64,000 nt of DNA. Origin: Leptospira saintgironsiae. GTDB lineage: Bacteria > Spirochaetota > Leptospiria > Leptospirales > Leptospiraceae. Below the pieces are notes generated by a model. That model had not been told where the DNA came from and ran no database searches. It saw nothing but the letters and a program-made list of their open reading frames with translations. Shown in pieces: positions 9,229 through 18,426 of this stretch (positions are counted from its first letter, which is position 1; every line of letters begins with the position of its first letter). The stretch is from the NCBI RefSeq assembly GCF_002811765.1, contig NZ_NPDR01000001.1, positions 496,001-560,000 on the forward strand, in the 5' to 3' direction. Position numbers and translations under genes: made by a program.

Positions 9229-10932
9229 ATGAAGACAGAAGAGAAAACAAATGTTCATTTTGATTACGATTATATCGTAGTAGGTTCAGGCTTTGGCGGA
9301 AGTGTTTCCGCAATGAGATTAAGCCAAAAAGGGTATTCTGTCTTAGTAATCGAGTCCGGTAAAAGATGGACTGCAAAAGAATTTCCTAAAACGAATTGGT
9401 CTGTTCACAAATATTTATGGATGCCTAGATTAGGTTTTTACGGGATCCAAAGATTAAATCTTTTGAAAGATTTTTTTCTAGTCAGCGGCGCCGGTGTTGG
9501 CGGGGGTTCTTTAGTATATGCAAACACACTTTACGTTCCTTCTGAAAAAACATTAAACCATCCTACATATAAAAAGATTGGAGGAAAGGATGGAATGCTT
9601 CCTTTCTATAAAGTCGCTTCTAAAATGTTGGGAGTCGTTCAAAATCCGCACTTGGATAAATCGGATGCAATTTTAAAAGAGATCGCTCAAGAAATGGGAA
9701 GAGGAGAAACTTTTTCAGCAACTCCTGTTGGAGTATTCTTCGGTGAAAAACAAGGACAGACAGTAAAAGATCCTTACTTCTTGGGCGAAGGTCCTGAAAG
9801 AACTACATGTAATCTTTGCGGAGGTTGTATGGTAGGATGCCGTTTTAATTCTAAAAACACATTAGATAAAAATTATCTATTTTTTGCAGAGAAATTAGGG
9901 ACTAAAGTCCTTCCTGAAACAAAAGTAACTGATCTAGTTCCATTAAATGAATATGGGGATCCCGATCCGAATGCGAGTGGAGAATTTGGTTATCAACTTT
10001 CTACTAGGTCTACTACAGGTTGGTTCGGCTCTCCTAAAAGAAAATTTAAAGCTAGGTCTGTTGTACTTTCTGCCGCAGTAATGGGAACTGTAGGTTTACT
10101 TTTGCGTTCCAGAGAAGCTGGACATATGAATCGTCTTTCTGCTCGTTTAGGAGATGATGTTCGTACAAATAGTGAAACAGTTTTGGGAGTTACTAAGTTT
10201 GGAAAGGATGTGGACTTTTCTAGAGGAGTTGCGATCACTTCTTCCATTCATCCTGATGAACATACTCATATAGAGCCGGTTCGTTATTCTAAGGGTTCTG
10301 ACTTTTTTGGAGCTCTTGCGAGTGTTCTTACTGATGGTGGAGGTTTCTTTCCTAGGCCTCTTAAATATTTTTTCACAATGTTCACTCAGCCTATTTATTT
10401 TTTAAAAGCTTCTTGGCCCTTTGGATTTGCTAAAAATTCTCTCATTCTTCTAGTCATGCAGACCTTAGATAATAAAGTAAAGTTAGTAAGAAAAAGAAGA
10501 ATGTCCTGGCCTTTCGAAAAGTCCATGACCTCTGCAATTAGTTCAGGGGAGAAGGTGCCATCTTATATTCCAATTGCAAATCAAACAGCAAGAAAGGTTG
10601 CCAAGAAGATAGGAGGAATTCCTAGAAGTTCTTTAAATGATGTTCTTTTGAATGCGCCCATCACTGGGCATATCATGGGTGGATGTGTAATGGGTTCTGA
10701 TCCGGAAGAAGGTGTGATCGATTTTGAGAATAAAGTTTACGGTTATAAAAATCTAAGAGTTTGTGATAGTTCTATGATCCCAGTGAATCTTGGAGTAAAC
10801 CCTTCTCTTTCCATCACAGCGATGACTGAAAGAGCGATGTCTATGATCCCTCCCAAAGACAATAAGTCTGTATCTAGTTTTGAATTCGAAAAAGAATTTG
10901 GGATCACATCTGTGGTCTTTCCTAAAATCTGA
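9229..10932 (+). CDS. GMC-family FAD oxidoreductase (cholesterol-oxidase-like branch)
   Basis: 567 residues. It opens with a Rossmann FAD motif GSGFGG (19-24) and ends with the GMC C-terminal pattern GHIMGGCVMG and VNPSLSITAM, which contains the region of the catalytic His/Asn pair. In the middle are four cysteines, Cys194-x2-Cys197-x2-Cys200-x3-Cys204, in a ferredoxin-like spacing. Family knowledge: GMC enzymes oxidise alcohols, sterols or sugars; this branch resembles ChoD-type sterol or long-chain alcohol oxidoreductases. There is no signal peptide. It is transcribed away from the monooxygenase from a shared 119-nt region. The substrate cannot be read from sequence. Confidence 0.9.
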   Translation: MKTEEKTNVHFDYDYIVVGSGFGGSVSAMRLSQKGYSVLVIESGKRWTAKEFPKTNWSVHKYLWMPRLGFYGIQRLNLLKDFFLVSGAGVGGGSLVYANTLYVPSEKTLNHPTYKKIGGKDGMLPFYKVASKMLGVVQNPHLDKSDAILKEIAQEMGRGETFSATPVGVFFGEKQGQTVKDPYFLGEGPERTTCNLCGGCMVGCRFNSKNTLDKNYLFFAEKLGTKVLPETKVTDLVPLNEYGDPDPNASGEFGYQLSTRSTTGWFGSPKRKFKARSVVLSAAVMGTVGLLLRSREAGHMNRLSARLGDDVRTNSETVLGVTKFGKDVDFSRGVAITSSIHPDEHTHIEPVRYSKGSDFFGALASVLTDGGGFFPRPLKYFFTMFTQPIYFLKASWPFGFAKNSLILLVMQTLDNKVKLVRKRRMSWPFEKSMTSAISSGEKVPSYIPIANQTARKVAKKIGGIPRSSLNDVLLNAPITGHIMGGCVMGSDPEEGVIDFENKVYGYKNLRVCDSSMIPVNLGVNPSLSITAMTERAMSMIPPKDNKSVSSFEFEKEFGITSVVFPKI

Positions 10933-11007
10933 TCTGAAAACGATAGACCTAGGTTTCGCTAAAATAAATTCTCTCCGTATCGGGTATCGCCGGTTCGGAG
11001 AAGGATT

Positions 11008-11946
11008 TTGGGCTTATTAAAAGAAAGTTTAAAGGATTTTTTTCAAACCAAAAGGGATTGGATCTCTTTTGCAGGAGTGTTTCTCCTATTTTTAATATTC
11101 TGGTCTTATAATTATTCCTTTCGATTTGCTCCACTTTTTACTCAGGCTTTAAAAGATAACCAGATCGGTTTAAGTCTATTTTACTTTTTATTTTTTGCAG
11201 CGGGTGCTTTGGTTATCTATCCAATCGTTCTTGCATTTTACGGAAAATTAAACGAATTCAAACCTTCGATTCCTTTAATCTTAGGTTTCGTAGTAGTTCT
11301 TGCAATTGTATGTTCCGCAAGGATTAGAGATTCAGAGTTATTCAACTGGGCTGGTTCTTCTTCGGTAGAAATTGCAATGCTTACTATTAACTATGTGGGA
11401 ACCATTCTTGCATATATTGCGTTGCCAATAGCTTGGATCCTTCTACGTAAAAATTCTCCAGACAGGTTTTTAGGTTTAAGTAAATCTCCAAAATTCGGAG
11501 AAGTATTATTCTTACTGGGACTGATGCTGCCTATAATCGCAATTGCGTCCTTCTCCCTTTCTTTTCTTTCCGTATATCCAAGATTCGCTGGTAGAATGTC
11601 AGACGGTTATTTGATTTATCCGCCCGCTTTATGGATCATTTTATTCGAAATTTCTTATGCAGCAGATTTTGCAGTTTTGGAAACTTTCTTTAGAGGATTT
11701 ATGGTCTTTCCTTTGGCTTCTCGAGTAGGAAGTAAGCCCGTAGTTTTAGGCATGGCATTCATGTATGGTCTATTACATTTTACAAAACCTCAATTCGAAG
11801 CATTAGGTTCTTTTTTTGGAGGTTTTATTCTTGGAATGATCTCCTATAGGACCAAATCAGTATATGCGGGAATTTTAATACATATAGGGGTAGCTCTTGC
11901 AATGGAGCTTGCTGCTACTTTACAGTTTTTGTATTTTATGGAGTAA
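11008..11946 (+). CDS. CPBP-family intramembrane metalloprotease
   Basis: 312 residues from a TTG start with GGAG seven bases upstream. About eight hydrophobic segments span the protein. The C-terminal third carries the CPBP (Abi/CAAX prenyl-protease-like) motifs: ETFFRGF (ExxxR; the usual first Glu of the EE pair is replaced by Leu), GLLHF (FxxxH position) and HIGVALAME (third motif, with Ala/Met where Asn is common). Family knowledge: these proteases cleave within membranes, though many bacterial members have unknown substrates. It is convergent with the next gene, with a shared hairpin between them. The incomplete motif set leaves activity uncertain. Confidence 0.8.
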   Translation: MGLLKESLKDFFQTKRDWISFAGVFLLFLIFWSYNYSFRFAPLFTQALKDNQIGLSLFYFLFFAAGALVIYPIVLAFYGKLNEFKPSIPLILGFVVVLAIVCSARIRDSELFNWAGSSSVEIAMLTINYVGTILAYIALPIAWILLRKNSPDRFLGLSKSPKFGEVLFLLGLMLPIIAIASFSLSFLSVYPRFAGRMSDGYLIYPPALWIILFEISYAADFAVLETFFRGFMVFPLASRVGSKPVVLGMAFMYGLLHFTKPQFEALGSFFGGFILGMISYRTKSVYAGILIHIGVALAMELAATLQFLYFME

Positions 11947-11973
11947 TTCTCCGGCTCAGCTAGAACCGGAGAA
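11947..11973. terminator. Hairpin between convergent genes
   Basis: ttctccgg (11947-11954) and ccggagaa (11966-11973) form a perfect 8-bp stem with an 11-nt loop, starting directly behind the stop at 11946 and ending 9 nt before the stop of the minus-strand gene at 11983. There is no long T run on either side, so it is a probable bidirectional, imperfect terminator. Confidence 0.5.
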
Positions 11974-11982
11974 ATTGAAATT

Positions 11983-13287
11983 TCAGATACGGATCGTGTA
12001 TCCTATATTATAGAAGAAGATCACATGAACTATATGTTGCTGCTGGTAATGGTCCACCAAGGCCCTTTTTACAGCAGGATCGCTTGATAAGGAAGAGATA
12101 GAGTTGATGATGAACTCATTCTTATATCCGTAAGCTTTAGCAGGATCGATAGTCAATCCATCATTAGAATTGCTATCAGGATACGCGCCGATATTCGGAG
12201 TGTAAGTTCCATTATCCACTAAAGCAGGTGTTGCTCTATACATCATATTCGCAGCGAAGAAAAATTTTCCGTAATCGAATTGGAGTCTAGGGCTAACGTC
12301 GCTAATTCCTTTTTTCCGATCTGTGTTATCGTTCACTTCTGCGTAACCTACTACTAAACTAGGAGTGATCCTGAAAGTTTCTCCTTTAAAAAATTCGTGA
12401 GAAAGAGTCAGGCGGTAGTTATGAGTTCCTTGGAAAGTCCCGCCGTAATCGTTTAACATTTTATTATTAATCGAGAACTGAGGATTTAACCATTCCCAAA
12501 AAGGAGCCTTCCATCCGATCACCCAATATCCTCTCATTACATAACTAGGATCGTTTTGGTTGATGAATAAAAATCCAGCCGAGAATGTACCAAGCTTGGT
12601 TTCATGATCGTACATCGCTCTCGTGAATATATAATCAAAGAGTCCATTTTTTTCTTTTCTGGTTTTTACTTCATTTGGATCGAATTGCAAAGTTCCTGTA
12701 GCAAAAGACTTATCTAAAAGATAAGTTTGATCAGGGCCGCCTGGTGTGGATTGTAATCTTAGATCCGAATCAGTGTTACTTCTGTCCACCAATGGGTTCA
12801 TAACGATAAGCCCAAGTTTAAATTGTTTAGGCAAACCTAATATTTCTACACTAGTAGTTAGGAAATAAGCTTCGTAAAAATCTTTGTAAGAAGTTCCGTT
12901 TCTTCTCGCTTGTCTTTCTCCGAATAGATCGGAACCTTGGAAGGCACCGTCATTGGATAAAGATTGAGAAAGCAAGATAGAATGTTCCGGAAGTGAATCT
13001 TTAGGAGAAGATGTCTTGACCGCTCCCGTTGGAACACTTTCGTCGGAGGCAAATTCAGGAATAGTATCCGGAGCATCTTCCGAGATTTGTTTAATTTTAT
13101 CCTTTCGGATTCTATATATGACTCCGTCTGGATCGACCACCTCTATCTCGGTTTCCGATTCTTTTTGAATGGAAACTTTTTTGAAAATACGACCCGCATT
13201 CATTTGGATCGTTACTGCTAAAATTGTTTCGAGAGGGAGAGTGAGGATCAGTAGGAGGATTGAGGAAATACCAAAAATTCTTCCCAT
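11983..13287 (-). CDS. Putative outer-membrane beta-barrel protein
   Basis: 434 residues from the ATG at 13287, which places a clean signal peptide (MGRIFGISSILLLILTLPL...) at the very start; an in-frame ATG at 13329 would add 14 residues. Neither start has a clear ribosome site. After a short basic/acidic region (about 25-115) the remainder shows alternating polar/aromatic strands with turns, as in an outer-membrane barrel, ending in an aromatic strand (FFYNIGYTIRI). I do not recognise the family. The N-terminal region after the signal peptide (MNAGRIFKKVSI...) resembles a small strand-rich plug or periplasmic domain. Inference: an integral outer-membrane protein; transport role unknown. Confidence 0.72.
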   Translation of the reverse strand: MGRIFGISSILLLILTLPLETILAVTIQMNAGRIFKKVSIQKESETEIEVVDPDGVIYRIRKDKIKQISEDAPDTIPEFASDESVPTGAVKTSSPKDSLPEHSILLSQSLSNDGAFQGSDLFGERQARRNGTSYKDFYEAYFLTTSVEILGLPKQFKLGLIVMNPLVDRSNTDSDLRLQSTPGGPDQTYLLDKSFATGTLQFDPNEVKTRKEKNGLFDYIFTRAMYDHETKLGTFSAGFLFINQNDPSYVMRGYWVIGWKAPFWEWLNPQFSINNKMLNDYGGTFQGTHNYRLTLSHEFFKGETFRITPSLVVGYAEVNDNTDRKKGISDVSPRLQFDYGKFFFAANMMYRATPALVDNGTYTPNIGAYPDSNSNDGLTIDPAKAYGYKNEFIINSISSLSSDPAVKRALVDHYQQQHIVHVIFFYNIGYTIRI

Positions 13288-13504
13288 ACAACCATTGTCC
13301 AAAATTGGGGGAGTTTCTTCAATACACATACATCTGTAATCATTTATTTACTTATCCCTTTACTGATGTATAACATTCCTTATTTTTCCAAATGACATGA
13401 ACTTTTCCTTATCCTAAGAGTCCCACGAAGATTTGGCCCTTAAACTATTTTGTATTTTTAGCCTATAGAAATTCGGTTTTCAGTATCATAACAAAGATGT
13501 ATCT

Positions 13505-14986
13505 TTGGAGAAAGCACTTCTTTCAGGCAAAAATATGATCCAACTCAATCGACCTTCTTTATTCAAAAATTCTAATTTTTATTCAGGAGAATGGAGAACC
13601 TTCTCCAAAACAATTCAGGTATTTGATCCTGCAACGGGTGATAAAATTGGAGAAGTGCCTGATCTTCCCAGAGAAGAAGTAAGAAAAGCTTTGGAGTTTG
13701 CTGAGAAGTCACAAAAAGATTGGGCCAAAACAATTCCTAAACAAAGAGCCAGATTTCTCAGGAACTGGGCAGATCTAATGATCCATAATAAAGAAGATTT
13801 AGCAAAAATTATGACCTGGGAACAAGGAAAACCTTTGGCAGAATCCAGAGGTGAAATTGATTACGCGGCATCTTATCTTGAATGGTTTTCAGAAGAAGCA
13901 AAACGTGCTTATGGAGATTTGATTCCCACTCATAGAAAAGAACTTAGATTGATGGCTTGGAAAGAGCCAGTGGGTGTTACTGGAATTTTAACACCTTGGA
14001 ATTTTCCTTCTTCCATGATCACTCGAAAGATTGGACCGGCGCTTGCGGCTGGATGTGTCGTTATCTCTAAGCCTTCTGAACTTACTCCGTATTCTGCAAT
14101 CGCGTTAGCTGTTCTTGCGGAGGAGGCTGGAATTCCTGCCGGAGTTTTTCAAATAGTTACTGGGCAGCCTGAACCGATCGCAAATGAATTTTTAGAAAAT
14201 AAAATTGTTCGTAAGATCAGTTTTACAGGTTCCACAAGAGTTGGAAAAATACTTTTAGAAAAATCAGCAAACCAAGTGAAAAGAATTTCTTTAGAGTTAG
14301 GAGGTAATGCTCCTTTTATAGTATTCGCAGATTCAAATATTAAAGAAGCGATACGCGGAGGAATTATTTCAAAATTTCGTAATGCAGGACAAACCTGCGT
14401 TTGTACAAACAGATTTTTGGTAGAGGAAAAGATCGCAGAAGAATTCGCTCATGGTTTAGCGGAAGAAGTTTCCAAATTCAAAGTAGGGAATGGTTTTGAA
14501 GAAGGAGTCAATATTGGTCCTTTGATCCATTCGGCAGCCGTCAAAAAAGTGGATTCACATTTAAAAGACGCCATTGAAAAAGGAGGGAAACTTCTGATCG
14601 GAGGCAAACCTCATTCTCTCGGTGGGAACTTTTACGAACCGAGCGTTCTCTCGGGAATCTCCGAAAAATCATTATGTTTCCAAGAAGAAACATTTGGTCC
14701 TCTTGCACCTATAAAAAGTTTCAAAACAGAAGAAGAAGCATTACAAATTGCAAACGCAAGCGACGTTGGTTTAGCATCTTACGTATATACAAACGACCCT
14801 GCTAGGATTTGGAGAATTTCAGAAGCCTTGGAAGCAGGAATGGTTTCCGTAAACGAAGGCATTTTATCAACAGAACAGGTTCCTTTTGGAGGAGTAAAAG
14901 AGTCCGGCATGGGCAGAGAAGGCTCTAAGTACGGAATAGAAGAGTATCAGGAAATAAAATATATCTGCTGGGGTGGGCAAGGTTAA
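13505..14986 (+). CDS. NAD(P)-dependent succinate-semialdehyde dehydrogenase-like aldehyde dehydrogenase
   Basis: 493 residues from a TTG start; an ATG at codon 11 (13535) is an equally good start and gives the usual GabD length of about 480. All aldehyde-dehydrogenase landmarks are present: PWNFP with Asn166, FTGSTRVGK (NAD loop), ELGGNAP with general-base Glu264, GQTCV with the nucleophile Cys298, and ETFGP. Best match by pattern is the SSADH group, which turns succinate semialdehyde into succinate in GABA or 4-hydroxybutyrate breakdown, but no transaminase neighbour is present to confirm the substrate. It stands alone between a divergent barrel gene and the signalling block. It is cytoplasmic. 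Confidence 0.9.
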   Translation: MEKALLSGKNMIQLNRPSLFKNSNFYSGEWRTFSKTIQVFDPATGDKIGEVPDLPREEVRKALEFAEKSQKDWAKTIPKQRARFLRNWADLMIHNKEDLAKIMTWEQGKPLAESRGEIDYAASYLEWFSEEAKRAYGDLIPTHRKELRLMAWKEPVGVTGILTPWNFPSSMITRKIGPALAAGCVVISKPSELTPYSAIALAVLAEEAGIPAGVFQIVTGQPEPIANEFLENKIVRKISFTGSTRVGKILLEKSANQVKRISLELGGNAPFIVFADSNIKEAIRGGIISKFRNAGQTCVCTNRFLVEEKIAEEFAHGLAEEVSKFKVGNGFEEGVNIGPLIHSAAVKKVDSHLKDAIEKGGKLLIGGKPHSLGGNFYEPSVLSGISEKSLCFQEETFGPLAPIKSFKTEEEALQIANASDVGLASYVYTNDPARIWRISEALEAGMVSVNEGILSTEQVPFGGVKESGMGREGSKYGIEEYQEIKYICWGGQG

Positions 14987-15112
14987 TCGTAAAAACTTCG
15001 AATTCTCGCTGTTAGTTTTGTAAAAAAATTTTCGTCTCTTGAGTCCGGACTTCTTTTCGCATTTTCCTTGACGAAGTCGTCCTTCGGATCAATTTCTTAG
15101 GCTGCCCTTTTT

Positions 15113-18100
15113 ATGGACCCATTTTATTTTAACTTTTACTTCTTCGGATCCTTACTCGCTTCCTTATTTTCTTTGTATGTTTCCTTTTTCTTTCTGACCA
15201 TCAAAGAAAGAAGTAAGGCGGCATTTCACTTAGGCCTTTCGAGTTTATCCACTACCATTTTTCATTTTGGCTATTTGGTGGCCTTCTGCTCTCCGGAAGA
15301 CTGGACGATCTTTCATAGATGGATCGTAATTCCATTTCCGATGGTGGGCTATACTCAGCTTTTTATATTCTTCTTCTATTTCCCAACACCTAAGAGAGAA
15401 AAATTAGGACTTACTTTGTATGCAGTCTTGTATGCAGGAGTTATAACCCTCGCGATTTTCTATATTATGCTTTCCTTAAAGTCTACTAGAAGTTTCGTGA
15501 TGGGAAGTCATTATTGGGATTTTGAAACTCATTTATTTTATAAAATTTTCTCTCTTATAGTTTTCCTTTATAATTTCATTTTTTTGATCGCTGCTATCTG
15601 GAGAGCGATCGTTGAAAAAGGAGCAGAGAGAAGGTCCGTAATTTATATCACTCTGGCTTACCTGACCATTACACTTTTACCAGGCATTACAAATGCTTTA
15701 AGTAGAGAAGGTACCGTATCTAGGGCGGTCTATCAGCAAACTGCAGACATTCTTCTTGTAGCTGGATTATTTTTAATACTAATCGTTTATGTAAACGCAA
15801 CCAAAGAAAGAACCACAATCTTAAGTAGGATTGTAGGAGTCAGTATGGCTACCTTTCTTCTCGCATTTCAGTTGGTGGGATTTGCAATATTAAATGGATA
15901 TGATTCTTCTTTCGATCTAATCAAAAAAGAAGAAGCTAAATTGGTCGTTTTGCAGGGAGAAACTCCGAACGGATTTGCATACTTAACTTCCTATGATCCG
16001 AACGAAAATCGTTTTCAAACGGAAAAAGGTTTTAAGGATCTAAGATTCGATTCGGAAGATAGATTAGAAATTCGATTCTTTTATATTTCTAAAAATCTTG
16101 CGAGTTTCGGAAATCTTCCTGCTAACACAAGATGGGAAAGATCCAAAACAATTTTAGAAAATTCTCCCAAAGAATTCTATGCTTACCAAGAAGGACTGAA
16201 AGAATTTTTAGAATCTAAGGGGACTAACATTGTTTCAGATGAAGATGTACGCGAATTTTTCAGACATCTGAATAAACGACTAAAAGTAGTACGAAGTAAA
16301 TATTCTCATCTGCCTTCTAAATCAGATGCTCCTGCAATTTATAAACTTTTAAAATCAGAAGAAGTTGGCCTTTCAGCAATTTTAGAAAAAGTGAAGGTAA
16401 AAGCAGAGGCTGATCTTAAGGCAGATATATCTGAATCAGACTTGGACAAAACGGTCCTTCTACCCTTAACTCCGATTAGAGAAGTGGGAGAAAGGATCTA
16501 TAGGGGAACGAAATATTATAAGGTAGGAGATGAGAAACCTCAGTATTATGTTTCGTACTTGGTTGTACACCCTACAAATGGAAATGTATACGAAGTAGGT
16601 TTCACTTATATATCTTTCCGTACATTCATACATGAACCTGCATTGATCTTAGTTGTATGTTTACTCGCGATCATGTTAGTGATCAGTGTTGGATTCAGAT
16701 TTTTCTTCCAAAATGCTCTTATCAAACCTATGGACGAAGTAGTTGTTGGTTTAACGGAGGTAAATTCAGGAAACTTGGATTATCGCCTCGAACCAAGAGT
16801 AGAAGATGAGATCGGATTTATCGCAAGATCATTTAACAGAATGGCAAGGTCCATCCAGTCTGCTCGAAAAAGATTAGAACAATACGCTAACGAGTTAGAA
16901 GAAAAAGTAAAAGAACGTACCAAGGAATTGGAACAAACCTTAGGAGAAGTACAAGAGCTCAAACAACAACAAGACGGAGACTATTTCTTAACTTCTCTTT
17001 TGATCAAACCTTTAGGTGCAAACAAAGCAGTTCATGAGAACGTAAAGGTGGATTTTTTACTAGAACAAAAGAAAAAATTTACCTTCAGAAGATATCATGA
17101 TGAGATAGGTGGAGACTTAAACATCTCTAATCATATAGATTTAATTGGTAGGTCGTATACAGTATTCTTAAATGCGGATGCAATGGGAAAATCAATGCAG
17201 GGCGCAGGCGGCGCTCTCGTTTTAGGATCCGTTTTTGAATCTATAATAGAAAGAACTAGACTTGTCGATATTATGAAAAATCAGTCTCCGGAACGTTGGT
17301 TGAAGAATGCGTTTACGGAACTTCATAAAGTATTCGAAAGTTTTGACGGCTCCATGCTGGTTTCTTCTGTGATGGGACTTGTAGACGACGAAGTTGGTAT
17401 TTTATATTTTATTAATGCAGAACATCCTTGGACGGTTTTGTACAGAGATGGAATTGCAAGTTTTATTGAAGATGAGTTGATGTTCCGTAAGTTAGGAACT
17501 ACCGGAATGGAGGGTCGAATTTATATTAAAACATTCCAATTAGAACCTGGAGATGTGATCATTGCTGGTTCTGACGGTAGGGATGATATTCTGATTGGAA
17601 CAGACGCAGATGGGGGAAGGATCATCAATGATGACGAAAAACTTTTCCTTAGACTCGTGGAAGAAGGTAGGGGTGATCTTGATGGAATTTACAATTGTAT
17701 CACTGGAAAAGGACCTTTAACCGACGACCTTTCTCTTATTAGGCTTTCTTTCAAAGAAGCTGATTCAGATCAGAAACTTCATGATGAACAAAAGCAGAAG
17801 ATAAAAGAACTCCTAAATAGAGCGAAGGAAACTTCTCAGAACAAAGACGTGGCAGAAGCCATTACTTATTTGGAAGAAGCAGAGAACCTAGACAGTCGCA
17901 TCCCTGAAGTGAAGAAAAATTTTGTAAAATTATTCTTAAAACTCAAAGACTATTCCAAAGCAGCACATTACGCAGAAGACTATCTAAATATCAAGCCTGT
18001 AGATAAGGAAATTTTATATGTCGCTTCCTTTGCGGCAAGGAAAGCAGGGCAGTTGAAAAAGGCTTTGGACTTTGGGGAAAGGTTAAGACTGAGAGAACCG

Positions 18101-18259
18101 GATCATTTTAAAAACCTAATGAATCTGGCCCAAGTATATATCGCTTTAAAAAATTATGAAAGAGCAATGTATATGGTCCAATCCGCTCTACATATAGAGC
18201 CTGAAAATGAAGCGGTGCTTAGGATCAGGGACGTTCTAAGGAAAAATTGGCGTCAGTAG
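15113..18259 (+). CDS. Membrane SpoIIE/PP2C-family phosphatase with 7TM, HAMP and TPR modules
   Basis: 1048 residues. N-terminal seven-helix membrane module (about 1-228), one more helix (about 238-260), an extracytoplasmic domain (about 263-505), a helix (508-532), HAMP (533-590), coiled coil, then a SpoIIE/PP2C domain (about 635-885) and TPR repeats (about 893-1045). The phosphatase metal ligands are in place: Asp689 in NADAMGKS, SDGRDD, and the closing DDLSLI motif. Family knowledge: RsbU/SpoIIE phosphatases dephosphorylate anti-sigma-factor antagonists (STAS proteins) in partner switching. Inference: a receptor that senses an outside or membrane signal and passes it through HAMP to the phosphatase. 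It is followed by two MCP genes and a paralogue of itself. No antagonist or anti-sigma gene is in the window. Confidence 0.93.
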   Translation: MDPFYFNFYFFGSLLASLFSLYVSFFFLTIKERSKAAFHLGLSSLSTTIFHFGYLVAFCSPEDWTIFHRWIVIPFPMVGYTQLFIFFFYFPTPKREKLGLTLYAVLYAGVITLAIFYIMLSLKSTRSFVMGSHYWDFETHLFYKIFSLIVFLYNFIFLIAAIWRAIVEKGAERRSVIYITLAYLTITLLPGITNALSREGTVSRAVYQQTADILLVAGLFLILIVYVNATKERTTILSRIVGVSMATFLLAFQLVGFAILNGYDSSFDLIKKEEAKLVVLQGETPNGFAYLTSYDPNENRFQTEKGFKDLRFDSEDRLEIRFFYISKNLASFGNLPANTRWERSKTILENSPKEFYAYQEGLKEFLESKGTNIVSDEDVREFFRHLNKRLKVVRSKYSHLPSKSDAPAIYKLLKSEEVGLSAILEKVKVKAEADLKADISESDLDKTVLLPLTPIREVGERIYRGTKYYKVGDEKPQYYVSYLVVHPTNGNVYEVGFTYISFRTFIHEPALILVVCLLAIMLVISVGFRFFFQNALIKPMDEVVVGLTEVNSGNLDYRLEPRVEDEIGFIARSFNRMARSIQSARKRLEQYANELEEKVKERTKELEQTLGEVQELKQQQDGDYFLTSLLIKPLGANKAVHENVKVDFLLEQKKKFTFRRYHDEIGGDLNISNHIDLIGRSYTVFLNADAMGKSMQGAGGALVLGSVFESIIERTRLVDIMKNQSPERWLKNAFTELHKVFESFDGSMLVSSVMGLVDDEVGILYFINAEHPWTVLYRDGIASFIEDELMFRKLGTTGMEGRIYIKTFQLEPGDVIIAGSDGRDDILIGTDADGGRIINDDEKLFLRLVEEGRGDLDGIYNCITGKGPLTDDLSLIRLSFKEADSDQKLHDEQKQKIKELLNRAKETSQNKDVAEAITYLEEAENLDSRIPEVKKNFVKLFLKLKDYSKAAHYAEDYLNIKPVDKEILYVASFAARKAGQLKKALDFGERLRLREPDHFKNLMNLAQVYIALKNYERAMYMVQSALHIEPENEAVLRIRDVLRKNWRQ

Positions 18260-18426
18260 ACACTTATACTTCTGACTAATATCAACTTTTAAAGATATAG
18301 TCCTTAGAGTATGGAATTAAAATGTGAGTTTTTGCTCACTTTATAAAAAATAAGATCGATTCTATGCGCCTCCGGTTTCAATTTAGAGTATTCTTTAGAT
18401 AAAACCAAACATTATTGGGGGCGCCA

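Noticed and set aside
9110..9376. Longer N terminus of the flavin monooxygenase
   Set aside because: It would cross the divergent GMC gene start; the Met at 9109 has a good ribosome site and sits directly before the FAD motif.
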